From assembly GCA_011317545.1 (NCBI GenBank), contig WUJK01000014.1:310001-374000 (forward strand): a DNA stretch of 64,000 nt, given 5' to 3'. Source of the DNA: Coniella vitis (Eukaryota > Ascomycota > Sordariomycetes > Diaporthales > Schizoparmaceae). The position numbers were made by a program, and so were the translations under genes. The first letter of the stretch is position 1, and the number at the start of each line of letters is the position of its first letter. Under the pieces are notes generated by a model. That model worked only from the letters and a program-made list of their open reading frames with translations, had not been told where the DNA came from and did no database searches. Positions 49,528 through 63,200 of this stretch are shown in pieces.

Positions 49528-51929
49528 CTTGAGGAGGTCTGAGAGCGAAACCGGTTGACTAACAAGCAACTACCTGCTGGTTTCTGATGAGTCTGAGCAG
49601 GCAAACCATTGAGGACTGTGGCCTGGTCGTGAGAGCCGCGAGTGCACTCGAAGCGAAGAGACGTAAGGACGCCAATCCTGCCGAGCAGCGGGACACGACA
49701 CTGATATGTACTTGAGCGTGAAAGTGGCACCACACAGAGCGAAGAGATATCCCGTGGATATCATACAGATATCGGACCAAGTTGCCAGGTTTGGTCTTGG
49801 GGACCACAAATACCAACGAAGGTATATGGGGGGGGTGCGTACAGGCGCTATTGGCATGGTGGCAACGCATTCATGGAAAATTGGCACTTGTACACGCTAT
49901 GCAATGTTCGAGATGAGCAGTCGAGCGTAGCGAGTGAGTGGCTGGTTGCCATGGGCAGGATGGGCATCATGGGCAGCATCGCGCCATGATGGAAGACTTG
50001 AGCCGGTGGCGGCAAACCCGCTTCTACACGGGCACCTGCCCACAGGAAGGGCTATTGCATTCCTTCCAAGCCTCAGAAACAACAATACTGCGTGCTGGAG
50101 AGAGAAGATTGGCAGATGATGCATGTCTGAGCTGCAGAGACCCACGCAACACGGGCATCCAGACGGCCGTTATGGAGTCAGAGGGTTGGTTGATCCGGCG
50201 ACTGTTGAGTGTACTCTGCTTTTCTCGGCTCCGAGCCGAGATCAAGTTGCTGGCTATGTTGGACAATGCTCGCTTAGCCACCGAGTTCCACGGGGTTAGC
50301 CAGTCTACCAGTCCAGGTCTGATAGTTATGAGTGACTTGATGCTCCGTTCACGGTGACAGACTTGGCCAAATTTGAAAATCTCACATATCCTCCCCTTCC
50401 GGTCTCTGACCTTTCCCCTTGAAACGGCGGAGGCAGTCTACAGACTACAGAGCCCAAACTTTGCGACCACAATTGTGAGTCCTTTGTCAAACAAAGCAAT
50501 TCTTCAAGTATAAAAGTGGCAGACTCCAGAGGTCCTTTGGACTGTCCAGGAGCGTTTTCAAGCACGGCGAGGCTGAGGGTTCTGCAGACCAGCAATGCCT
50601 GGCTATTGTTGTGGGTCAGGACGCAGTGGCTATGCATGCCGCGGATGTCTTGTCAAGGTTACCACATGCTTTTATACATGATATTAGTGTTCTGGAGTGC
50701 TGGGATTCCTGGAAACCGGGCGTCTACCACGTACAAGCAGGAGAACCGTCATCTGTAGTCATGGCACGGAACTGATAGAGGAAGTTCTCGGGCATCATGG
50801 CTAACCATACGCGCCCGCGTTTTGTTCGTTCTCGATCTCTTTGTGATAGTCAGCTGTACAGTATTGAATACGAATGTGGAAGGCAAAGAGGCGCCACTGT
50901 AGTACGGATCCTCAATGCTCAGTACATATCAGTGGAAGTACACGGTTTTGGCCGGTCGCGTGACGGTGGATCAACCACCATGACGGCACATGGTAACGCA
51001 GAACGCTACAACATCCCAGTATATAATAACTTTGTGTTTGAGTGTTCTATAAAGCGGATACGTCGCTGTTCGTCCAGTGTGTACTAGTAGAAGTTCGCCT
51101 CGAGTTATCTGATGGCGCTAAGTGGACTTTGTCCCCTCATCGATCCACTCGTCGGCCGCCGTGTACGGCATATTATCTTATCAGATCCTCTGGCTCGACT
51201 GGAGGGTGGCAGCAGGAGTGGAGCGCCTGGAATCGAGCCACTCTCTCACACACACCTTTTCTATTCTGCGCGGCCAATCGGTGATGCTTCGGCCAGCCAG
51301 TGATCCCCTGGGCCCCATCCTGCTTCATTGCCTTGCTCGACTGCCCGTCTCGAAGCGGCCCTCGGCTCCGACCTTGACTCTCGTTGCCTGGTCTTGGCTG
51401 CGTCGTGGTTGTGTTGAGTCTGGCGGTTCAGCCTGGCAGTTCCAAGCGCTGAAAGCGAGCACGTGTTGCTCCCTTTGCTACAAGAGGTCTTGACAAAGCG
51501 AACAGAGCACCGCAACGGGGCTATGAAGTCAACCGTTCGGCCTCAGATGGATTGGTCAAGTCGGCCTGTGCCTTGGGTGTGCAGGAGGATCATGATCTGC
51601 CCAGGGGAGTGCTATGTGGACACTCTCGGCTCGACGGTTTCGTTGCTGGAGAAAAAGAAAAGGCCATAGAGACTCTCGGTAAATGAACGTACGACCTGAG
51701 CGGATCACGGCAGACAAACAATGTTGCCATGCTCCGAGCTGGCCGCAACAGGCTTGGCAGGCGATGCTCTCTAGACAAATTTGATGTGACCCATCCGAAC
51801 ATGCCAGGTTTGGTCAACTATCGGACCATGATATGGTCTCTGCTGAGCTCTCGCCCTTGGGGGTGGAGTAGACTTGGAGACTCTACATGCCCAAATTCGA
51901 CTGCACCGACTTGCACAAGAGTCTTCCAG

Positions 51930-51960
<31 letters not shown>

Positions 51961-52114
51961 CCATACCCTTCCAGCACCGATTCTCATCCTTTGGTTTCTT
52001 TTGTCTCTCCTTTCCTGTTCGTGTATAGGTTATTTCTCATTCACTGTTCATTTCATTCTATCCGCTAGACCCGTGTCCTCGAACCACCACTACTACCCTC
52101 TGGCCGGACTCACA
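49528..52114. other. Divergent intergenic region
   Basis: This 2.6-kb stretch between two divergent surface-protein genes has no conserved frame. It is the combined upstream region of both. Confidence 0.5.
51929..51958 (+). promoter_or_regulatory. AT dinucleotide run with TATAAA-type promoter element
   Basis: About 14 AT units run into TATATAAAG, about 160 bp upstream of the secreted-protein start codon and followed by a pyrimidine-rich leader. This is a plausible core promoter. Confidence 0.5.
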
Positions 52115-52952
52115 ATGGTTGTTGCTCTTCGTTGGATCGTTGGCGCGGCTATCGCTGCCTCTACTGCTTCCGCACACATGTTTGATGCTTTTGTCTCGCC
52201 ACGACATCTCGAGCGTGATGGTGTGCTCGGCCTTCACAAGCGCCAGAACCTGACTGTTGGCTCTCCATTGTACAACTGCCACGACAACTGCGGTAAGCCG
52301 TTTCTTTGCAAGTCCTGCCAAGTCCCCGCGGTCTCGACTTACATCTATCAAAGACTTCCATCTGGCCTTTCTTGTGTTTCCCCCTTTGTTACTATTATCA
52401 CACAAGGTTCTCTCTCTCCCGGGCACCGGACACTGACCTTACATGGACGCAGGTGTGGCAATTGAGGAGATTCAGAACTGCGGCAGTGTTTGCAACGACA
52501 CCACCTTCATTAATGACTACAGCAACTGCCTGCAGTGCTCTGGACCAGACAACCAAGATATCTGGCAGTACTACGGCCCTGGGCTGAACACGACTGCGGC
52601 CGCGTGCGGCTTCTCGACGTCGCCATTGAGCGGCGCCCAGGACGCCGTCGACCTCCCCATCGCTGCCAGCAACAGCACGGCGGCCTGCATGGCCGCCCAG
52701 GAGAGCCACAGCACCAGCACGGCTTCGTCGACTGGCTCCGCGGCCTCTGCTTCCAGCACGTCGGTGAGGATCAAGCAAATGGGATTGTAACACGTTGGTG
52801 ACCTGCAGATGTGGAATGTCTCGCTAACTTTTGGTTGCTTCTTGCAGTCTTCCGGTGCTGCCCCCGTTGCTGCCGCTCATTTTGCAGCTTATGGCGCTGT
52901 CGCTGTTGGAGTCTTTCTTGTACACGCTGGGTCTGTAATTGTGTCGATATAG
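52115..52952 (+). CDS. Cys-rich secreted protein, probably GPI-anchored
   Basis: Exons 52115-52292, 52453-52763 and 52848-52952 (introns 160 and 84 nt) encode 197 residues. There is a signal peptide (about 1-20) and a probable Kex2 site, KR, at residues 42-43. The Cys-rich core has the patterns NCHDNCG, NCGSVCND and NCLQCSGP, and NxS/T sequons are present. A Ser/Thr/Ala-rich stalk precedes a hydrophobic C-terminal tail ending VGVFLVHAGSVIVSI, which fits a GPI-anchor signal. It is likely cell-wall or plasma-membrane attached. The family is common in fungi but I know no function for it. Confidence 0.8.
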
Positions 52953-55900
52953 GTGATCCATTTTTGAGTTTGCGTACAGAGGTTGGGCATGTCATCAATT
53001 TCATGTAGATATGGGTTCGGTACGAAGATAATGAGTTAGCATAAGTAATATTCCGATCCCAAACAATGATGCTTTTGTCTGTTTGTTCGATGTATCTCTT
53101 GAGACACTCTTGGTTTTGGAAGTAGGTGAAGACAACCAGTCATTTGAATCTGTAGTCTCGATCATTCATGTGCGCATGCCGCATGATAATGTTCGTGAAG
53201 TGTAGTATAGCTAGCCCATTTTTCAAAACACAAAGATAGTCTCTTGTGATGTCCGTCTTTGCGAGATTTGGATTGCATAGAGAATAAAACTGCCAGAGAA
53301 TCCATTGAAGCGCAAGATGCATCCAGATCGTCGTGTTTGTTCGGTCCAAATTGACACCACGTCTCAGGGCTTGCTCAATATATCACCGTATCACTCAGAT
53401 ATTGACAAGCAGCTCCAAACGATTTGTGATGATTCTTATCCTTGCCTGTATTTGTGGATTAGCCCTGCGAAACTGCAGAATATGTTTTGGCTCAGAAGCA
53501 GTCAAGCATATCTCTCTTGTGCGCCTTGGCGTTTTAGGGCCATCCAAGCACCGTTATCAAGCTGAAGGTGCGTAGCCATCTTGTCTACTACTATACACTT
53601 TAAGCCTCGGGGTGCTTGGACATCAGTGGCGTATGAGATGGAGATGTGCTACGCTTGTTATGGTGCTTCTCCGTGCCGCGCTTCGAATACTTTCCATGAA
53701 TGAATGTCTACAAGTATCAACGTAGACTTTGCTCAGTGTTGACGTTCTCGTCTAATAAGTTCACTCATGGTTGTCGACAATTGTGCTCCTCTTCCGCGCT
53801 TGAGGTGGTTGTCGCTGCTGTCTGTTGGCGGAGCTAATAGCTCGCGTTGGTGCATTGGATTTGGCTTGTATCCTGGTATACGTACACTTGTGGGACTCTC
53901 ATAACTCCTTCTTGAACATGATTCAAAACTTTTGTCGATATAATTTGCTACTTGGTCGCTGCAAGGAGGAGGAGGAGGAGACTCGTTGGAGTTGGGCCTG
54001 GGCCCAGCGGGGCTGTACGGCTTGAAGTTTGCCAGAGCTGGTAGTACTTACTTACCCTTCTTATTCAATTTGGCGCTTCATATCTACAAGAGCAAGGGAC
54101 TGTGTGGGATTCTCCTGATTCCGTTTCAATCGATGGTGAGATCTCAGATGTGCATCGTATCGTGGACCACAATGACGCCACGTTCGGGAGCCTGACTGAC
54201 GCGCCTGTGAACTACTGTGTAATCAAAGATGAGCAACGCAAGACCAGGAGACACCTCGCGATGTGCAAATCAAGGAACAGCTCTGGCGGTACTATTTCAA
54301 GCCGGACTTCAAGAGATCAGGCCAGGGCGGCACCATCACGCCATGCAAGTATCGTGTGATCTCGACACGAAGCAAACGGCTTTTTTTAGGATCCTACTAT
54401 CGCTGTAGCGCGCGGGGCAGTGGCTCCGGTGGCCGGCCGAGGGATCGTGTAGGCAAAGAGGCCACATGACTTTTTAAGAGATCTGAACAGGAAACCTGGC
54501 CTAAGATTAAGAACATGGTTTCTGGTGCCGGGAAAAACCCTCTTTCATCTGCTGTCCTTGTACCCATCATATAGTCAGCCACTGGACTATGGGACTGCGA
54601 AAAGCAAGGCGCATTTGCGCGGTGGATGACATCTGATGACGCCGATCAACGCACCCGGTTGTTGCAATATGAGAGAGAGAGCTAGAACCTGGTGTTGGTG
54701 ATGCTGGGCGGGTTGCAACGTCGTTGTCGTCAAGGGCTGAAACGGCTACTCGTTGGACTTGGTCCGCCAACGAACGGTTGACGCAAACGCTGTTGAGTGA
54801 TACTTGGTCCTCTGTCAGCCCGCTAACTCGAGAGAAGTCAAAAGCAAAGTATTGCAAACGGAAAAGATCTGACGCCGAGGCTAGGCGCGATATGCTTGAT
54901 GAGAATTACTCCATTTGGACACCGGAGATTTCAGTCGGAATCGGTAGCCAATGCAACAATTAAGCACGCCACAGACGCAGCAACACCTTTTACCAGAGGG
55001 AATCAAGTTATCAACATCTTCAGGAAGTTGTGGGACCAACGATGGCCACGCGCATCGCCAATATACTTTAAAATGATGGAGTCATACCGCTCTAGTGAAG
55101 AGATCTAAATCAAGAATGAATACAGTCTGTTGGTTCCGTGCAACGGATATTGTTGCTCCAAACATAGAACGACAGAATCCACGAAATGGCGGCATCAAAA
55201 TCAATGTGGTGGTAATTTCGTAGATTCAACTTTCAATCATGCAATGCTTGACCCGCCAAAACGTTTCTTAGCAAGAGAGCAAGAACTGACTACGGGGAGG
55301 AGGCTTTATAACGAGTTATGCATCAAACAAAGATATTCGAGGTCAATCAGACCATAAACACTTGTTGACCAATGCGCTGATTCCGACTATTGCTCTACTT
55401 TGCCCCCTTTTTCAACGACCACGAATGCGAAGCAATGGATCGTGATATATTCCAATCAGACTGACAGCAACATCGGATGTAGCAGTGTAGTCGAGTCCAG
55501 CGCAACGTCCGACTCAATTGTAACCCATCTTATCAAGAACAACACACTGTCGGTCGACCCCCTTGTATCATTAATGTCCAAACGTAAACAAAGCCTCAAG
55601 AAACAGTGAACATGGTATGCATATCAAATGCGAGTAGTTACTGGTACCAATATCTCCAGAGAGGCTATATCATCCGCTCATGGCCATTCATCCTGCTGCT
55701 GATGTTGAACAGGCAATGGTATCGCTGTACGGTAAGAACGAAACACATGCCCGATTTCTCTCGTACTTCCTCTCTTGTTGTACTTTTTGATACGTAATCA
55801 GCTTTCCCCAAGTAGCCTACATTCATCAAATGGTAGCTTTGGTATTCCGAAGAATCAAAACCAAAAAGCAACAGCAGAAATGAATAATAATAATACCAAT

Positions 55901-56205
55901 AACAATATCCAGCGACCGTTTTCTTATTGCCCCAGACTGTGCAAGCATGCTGCATTCTCGCCACCACCGCTGTCATAAAACGAGCCATCCCATGGATACT
56001 GTGTGTGTCAACTTCGGTCGTCATGTTTTCTACATATATAAAAAATAATAATGAACGAATGGGATGGTCTTGGGGCCAACACTTGGACCCGTTGGCGAGT
56101 AAAGTCCCCTTGGTGCATCATCAAGTACCACGCATCAGATTCCCCTTTTCTGACAGGCTGCGGGATCATTAAGCATGCACGAGCCAGAAAGCCGGTGGAC
56201 AAGCT

Positions 56206-56237
56206 GGGGGGGGGGGTTGCGTGCGTGCGTGCGTGGG
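56206..56237. repeat. G11 run followed by (GTGC)n
   Basis: Eleven G at 56206-56216, then about four GTGC units. Confidence 0.9.
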
Positions 56238-56599
56238 TGGCCAACACTGCAGATATGTGTGGTATATATATGTACAGCCCATGCCTGCCTGCTTCCTGCT
56301 GCATCTCGTCACGCATTCTCTCATTGGGGAAACGGGATATACTATAGACATGGTACTAGAGTGTCTAGCACAACATCGGGCTGTGTGTGTTGGATACAGT
56401 GGTGAGGTCAGAGGAGACAAAGGCAAAAGAACAACCTTCTAAAGGGGAGAAAAAAAGGTTTGGGCTCTTCTCTGTATGGCCAATTCAGAGCCACTCCGTC
56501 TACACCCTCTTTCCGTTGTACCTGGATTGGTTCTCAGACAATGATGATATGACGAGCGGCTCTGTAGCTTTTGGAAGTGAGCGTGATGCAAGCTCTTCT

Positions 56600-56613
56600 C
56601 CCCCCCCCCCCCC
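56600..56613. repeat. C14 homopolymer
   Basis: Fourteen C in a row within a pyrimidine-rich tract. A GA-rich tract follows at about 56719-56746. Confidence 0.9.
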
Positions 56614-57150
56614 TTCTCTCCTCTTCCCCTTCCCTTTACTATGGGCAGACTAGACCAGGCCCAGATCGGCTTCCTGCAGAGTGCAGGAACGGCGCAATGC
56701 AACAGAGAGAAGTGGATCATAAGAGAGAGATAGAGAGAGAGAGGGTGACATGAGTGAGCATGGGGACATGGCCTGGAACGCCCCCCTCACCTGGGCCCCG
56801 GGGAGAAGAAGGCTTTGCGTGGGAAACCTCGTAGAGGGGGTTGAGCGACTGCCGGTGTGTCCAGGTCCATTCGGCATGGCTGTCATTTCTGGAAAGAAGA
56901 GAAGGGTTAACGTAACGTGTAAAAGAGAAGAACATCAGCCCTTTGGATAGGGATGAGAGTGACCATTCTCGCTTTTTTTCTTCTTCGTCAATGAGGAATA
57001 CTCACTCACCCAAAACTCAAATGCCTGCCTGCACATGTACCATGTAGTCGATACCGCCAGTGAGTACACAAGTTTATTACGTAACAAGGTGGGCGTCGGT
57101 CAATGGGGCATTGCTCGCCCGAGATTCTCCAAGTTCTCTGCTAGGCGATC

Positions 57151-57177
57151 CCACCACCACCACCACCACCACCACCC
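57151..57177. repeat. (CCA)n microsatellite
   Basis: Nine CCA units. Confidence 0.9.
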
Positions 57178-57251
57178 ATTATTCACCTGTTCCTGACCTT
57201 GTGCAGCGAGCGAATGGGTGTGCAGACGTGTCAGTTCGTGTTCCCGGAGAG

Positions 57252-57270
57252 TACACACACACACACACAC
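57252..57270. repeat. (AC)n microsatellite
   Basis: About nine AC units. Confidence 0.9.
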
Positions 57271-60200
57271 ATGCCATGCACCATGTAGTGTACAGCCAGC
57301 CAGTGTGGGTCGTTGCATCTTTCGCCATGGACTCTGTCAGTCTGTATGCCAGAGATCAGCATCCTCGAGCTTGCTTGGGCCCATTCAAGAGGCTTCTCCA
57401 GAATCTGAAATCATCACACTCAACCCAGAACCCAGTATCTCCGCCGACACCTACGGTGCCAGGGTATCAGGGTGCCCATCTTGGTGCTTGTTCTCTGTGC
57501 TAGCAAAGAAGTCACTCGGAAACTAAATCAAGGGTCCAGTTGCCACGCGGGGGCCGAGCAACGCAAACGCCCCTTGGAAGTCTTGTTGATCGTAAAGTAA
57601 AAAAAAAGAAAAATAGGCCGAGATTCAACGGCGGCCGCAGCATTGCCCTTTTTCTTTTACTTTCATTGCCTTTTTCCCTCTTTTCCACCCATCCAGGCCG
57701 ACCATGCATCCCATCCATCCAACCAGATCCCTTCTTTTTCGCACAGGCACACTCGCCCACGTTTAGACCCGATCCCAACCTGTGTGCCTCAAGTGTCGAA
57801 TGACGTACAGGGTGCGAGGGAAGAAGCAAAGAAAAAGGCCCATTTGCCTTGCCCTGCAGCGCGATTGCGTCTCATTGCGCGAGCTTGGCTGCAGGTTGGC
57901 CCCAAAGGAAATGTGGGGAAGTGGGTGTGATGAGGGTTGCGGTCCGCGGATGGGGGAGAGACCCAAAAAAAAAGGATGAATGGATGGATGGGTTGCTGTG
58001 ATGCGCATGTACACCTTACCTATGAAGCCATTGTGCATCTTGTCGGTGGGTTTGCACGAATGCTATGCTGTTGCATGCGTAGCAATGCGTACTCGTACTA
58101 CACACGAAAGGGGGGGGCCCATGCGGTGCCAATGTTCGCCACAGACTCACGGCACGTACTTGGAGGCAAAGAGGCGGCGCAGCCTCAAGAAACATGTGTG
58201 TAGAACGTAGCCTCGGCGGATGTAGTCGACACCTTGTGCGAGTTCTGCTCGTCACAAAAGTGCTTGCTTGCTTGCTCTTGCTGTCTGTCAGCTGCGCGCA
58301 AATCACCTTCGTTTTGAACGTACGTATCTCGGCAGTGAAAGGGGAAAGCATCGATCAATGCCGCCCTTGACTGTTGTGAACCCCTGCCGTAGACGCTAAA
58401 TTCACGCCTGACTAGTTAGTTGCCTTGTGCGAACCAAAATGTTGACCGCATGCCCCATGACGGGAGCAAGTACACCCGCTCGCTCTCTGTGGAAATAGCC
58501 CGGATTCATCCAGCGCCCAGTGAGCCCAGTGAGCCCGTCAGAGCGCGAGCCCAGGCACAGGAATATATCATCATCAACTAACCTGCTGCGGGAGGCATGA
58601 CGATGCAAAAGGTAGCCCTTCACTGCCGCCGCACGACGGACCGGAAGCGTTTCTTGTCGCGGGGGCGACTCAAGCCCGTTCGTTGCTTTTCATATGCTCA
58701 ACTTGCTCGCGGCGGATTTGGGAGTGGCCTCTCTGAAGTAAGCCGTCATGGGCAACCCTTGAGAAGCTATCGCGATGAACACGAGCGAGAGAGCTCCTGT
58801 TGAATTTTCTGTTGAGCTTTGTTTGATTTTGGAGGCTTGTAAAAGTCATTTTCCCCCCCACAACGTGTAATTCGTGCTTTTTGTTTCCACATGTACCAGC
58901 CCCTTGGGTCAGCCTTGAAGAAATAATGTCGTTGTAGGCCAAATGTCTCACTAATTTTCCGTATCTCGTCAGCAACCAAACTGTTTTTGCTTCTGAAAGG
59001 AGGAGTTCTGGACGGGGGGGGCGACCAACTGAGCAGATCGGTTACTTGTGTCGGAACAGAAGTAAAGTCGCCTTTCCACATGGGCGTTGCCCACCACCTC
59101 CCCCCCCCCTAGCAAGGTGCAAATTGCATTCTAGACCATCCTTCCAGAATGGACGCCCTGTAAGATACTGTCCTGGTCCTGGTCCTGTACTGTTTGTACC
59201 GGGACTGGCGGTGATCAGCAAAACTAGCGTCTCCATTACCCGAACGGACGGGAAAAGGCAACATGACAAAAGCTTAACAACGCAAAAAGAATCAAAAATA
59301 AAATACAAATAACAGGGAATGGCTCGGGCTTTTCTTATCCCGCCGTGCCTATATCCTGCGCCAGGGACAACGAAACCTTTGGCTCAGAGCGGCTCGCCAC
59401 TCGTACCACTCAGTGACGGAATCATCTTTGCGAGCCGACCAAAACACCACAAACTGCAATATATACCGTAAAGACCAAAAGTGCAGAATGTTATCATAAA
59501 ACTTGATGACTCCCTTACTTTTAGTACTGCCTCTAATAAAGCTGTTGGGTCGACGTTTCCGGTTGAACCTGCCTCGTTTTTGGAGTCTGTTGGCTCTCAG
59601 GGTCCCAATCACTTCCCGCCCAAAGACCTCTCAGCTCGTCACGATACATGGCAACGTATTGTAGAGGGGCGTGTTCGTTATAGGCTGTCACGTCGCCGTT
59701 AGATAATATGCTGCTTTGCCATGACGACGATGCGCGCGCTCGGAGGCCGCAGCTTTGCCCAGCCGGCTGTGTAGAAGTCCCACTGAAAAGTATCAAGCAA
59801 AGTTAGCTTCGAAGCAAAAATATAGGTACTACTATGTATTGGAGCAGTTGACGGCAAAGCACAGACACATGTAATAGAGCCGACAAGGGGCTGGCACCCC
59901 TTTCTCTTGTGGGAAGAAAAAGCAAGAAACAAAAAACATGTTGTTGGCATCATAGTATACTCTGCAATAGTACTCTGTAGCTGCAGCAGAGATTGGCTTG
60001 TGGGTTCCCCAGATTCTCGCGCCCCCATCGCGGCCGGCCTTGAAACCGGATGCAAACACAGATACCGCGGGAGGAGCCCCAGGCTGACAAGTGCAGCACA
60101 GATCGCAGCAAGGCTTATGACATACTATGTAGTATCATAGTAGTAGCAGAAGTACTTGCTTGCCCCACGGCACGCCAGGATTTGCTCGCTCCGGTGCACA

Positions 60201-63200
60201 TGCCAACGTAATCTTTTCAAAACGCACAAGTCCACCAGAGAGTATTCCCCATGGCGAGCAATGCGGGTGGGTCCGCAAAAGGCTATTGACACTCACTGTC
60301 AAGCGCGTTGCGAAAAGAGACCCAGTGACCAGTGTCAGCTGGGAAGTACAGCGCCGCCCGGAGATGAGGGCGGGTATTGTATTGATCGAACTTCTGGGGA
60401 AGACAGGGACAAGGCATGTTTGCTACCCACTTGGCTAGCTGTACTATGCATGTACATAGCACTATGCGACGCGCATGTATTGTATGTCACAATGCAGCTT
60501 CTTTAGGGACAGCGGCAGGAGTAGGAACAAGCCGCCTAGCATTCGCCAATGAGCATCATGTTGCGCTTCCCTGTCTCGGCCCAGAACTTGCCCAGGAGAA
60601 GTCCTTCGAGCCAGCAGAGAAGCGGATTTTGGCTGACGCTTGCCCGTCTCTGAATCCCATGGAGTGAATGACCTTTCAGCAGTCCGTTTCTTGTGATCAA
60701 AGACTGTACCTATATAGCATTGTGCTGCTGCGCCTAGGCGTAAAAGGACTGCGCCGTCACAGGTGCATCAGCTGTCGCATGTGTGTACTAGCAAAGCACT
60801 GCTTGTCACCAAGATGACACATCAAATACTTGGGTCCAGGAGCATCCCATCTTGGCGCCTGGGCTCTCCTTATTGTCCACTGACCGGTTAGAGTCTTGGC
60901 CAGCAAAGCTAACGGCGGCTGCCGCAAGGTGCGAGCTTGCGAAAACGTGCGAGCGGAAGTAAGCCTGCCAGTGGCTTGGTGAGAAGCATGGACCTCTCTC
61001 TCTTGCTTTAAGGGCCGAAGCTGGCCGTCGAGGGTGGCAGGGCTGGCAGGGTGGGTAGTGGTTCGGCAAGGGTTATCTTTTTTTCTGTGAGACATCAGCC
61101 CTCAGTCCTCAGCCTCTCTGCTCGCTTTTTGTTTTTACTATGATATCTGCGATGATATCTGACTGGCAAGTGTGGCTCCATCCCTTTGTTTGCCTTTTGC
61201 TAGGACTGCCAGGCTCTTTGAGCGGGTCCAAATGGGGGCGACGACTTATCGGGGGCTGACCATACATACTACTATGTATGTAGTGACGATTCCTAACAAA
61301 CAGCAAGCAGCATTTGGGGGGTGCGCAGGGGCGAGCGGGAAGGTTGTCGAATGGCCTTTGTCACTGATCAGCGACGGCGCTAAAGTGGCTTGCATGCTGT
61401 TGTGAGACTGTTGTGTGCACCTGACTTTGCGCGTCCCGTCCTCGTCTTGAGACGTCGGTCTGCACCGCGGCACAGTTTCCTTTTTGCAGAACAATCGAAA
61501 GCCTCTGGACCGTTCTTAACGCGGTGTGAGATAGGCAGCAAGCTCGATAGACCGTAACAGGCGTCTCTAACACCATGATAGCGTTAGCACAAGTAAGGCA
61601 CGCTGCCCAGGAAAGCTAGCTTCTCTCGAGCAAAAGGAAGCCGTGCCGTCCATGAATGTGCACTGCACTGACGGACCGACCTTGAAGCGGTGGGTCTCGG
61701 CTACTCTGTACTGTTTATCGCTCGCTCGTCAGGCAACAAAACAGCAATTGCGCTACACAATAGCTTTTGCAGCTTGCAGCGTCTCAACTCCGAAGAGAGC
61801 ACGGTTCACCAGGCCTCGATCTGCCGTTGTTGACGGCAACCAGTACACAGCACAAGGACTGACAAATTCCAAAGGCTTCAAGAGTTCCTTGGGGAGATCG
61901 CTCTTCACTGCAAATGTGCCAGAGTCAGAAGACGAAGCCAATTGATGCTGATGGGACAGGGTCTTTTCTGTCGCGTCACGGGGTCAAGCGGTCGTGGACA
62001 TTGATTGCATTGCCGTCCACACATCGGAGATCTGACGGCTTTTGGAAGCGCCATCGCAATGAGGCTGTGCAAGAGGTTCTTGTCAGCGAAACGAGCGCCG
62101 CTTGGAGCCGCAGCTCATCAATCATGTACTATGTACCATATGCATTGCTCTGCAAGGGATGCTCTCCCAGTGACGCAATTGTCTATGCACTGTGTAAGCG
62201 TTGGGCTTTTGGAGACGAGTTGGGGTAAAGGTACAGACAGGGTGTACTTCACTAGAGCGTACTGCCCGTACAAGTACCTACTACGATGTAGCTTTCGTGA
62301 TTTGACGCGTCCATGGTTCCGGAGCAGGGGACCCCCCTTCTCTGCGGGCTGCGGGTATGCCAGCACAGACCAGCAAGCAGACTGAGCTCCCTCACTGTTC
62401 TGTGCAGGGTGTGTGGTGTGGTATGGAGGGGCATGGAGGGGTCGAGGGGTTCGACACGAACGAAGCTTACTTATCGCACCGAGTCCAGCTCGCTATCATC
62501 ATCGTATCTCAGTATCACAAATAGCCAGAAGCAAAAGGCCTCAGCAGGGCAGAGGGACCAGACTTACTATAACGCACATGTACATAAGCACCTTCAAGTG
62601 TTGAATAGACACGCAGAAGAGTGTCAGTCGCGCTTCTTGCGCGGGGATTCGTGATGGCGACGCGTCTGCCCACTCGCACCAGCGTGGGATCAGCGAGCTC
62701 TGTTCTGGGCCTCGCTTTTGCCCTGCTATGATTGCCATTCGCAGCGCGGTAGCAGAGCTTGCGCGAATCTGCAATAGACACTGCTGCGAACAATACTTTT
62801 TTGCTTCGTGCGAGGTCTACGACAACGCCGTATGTGCCGAGACAAAGCTGTCGAAACTGACCCCTCTAGATGGCGGGGGCTCAGGGGAAATGCTTGGTTC
62901 ATGTACTATGTATGTGTGTTTGAGCTTGTGGTGATGATGACTCCACGCAGCCCGACCAGCCACCAAGCCCACCAAGCGCCCACATTGTGGAACCGCTCAA
63001 GCTCATAATACCAAGTACTACATAGCACTATAGTGTACATAGTAGTAGGTAGTCTGGCGTTCTGGCAGTCTGGCCAAGAAAGAAGTTGCGGGAGTGATGG
63101 AGCGTTCGTCATTGGGGGCCCGCTGCGGGTAAGTAATTCATCTGTTACACTGTGGAGCACCTGAAGATGGACGCATTACCGTACTATTCTCGTGAATGTT

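Noticed and set aside
61643..61945. 100-codon frame in the gene-poor region
   Set aside because: No signal peptide, motif or family resemblance, and frames on the opposite strand are equally open.
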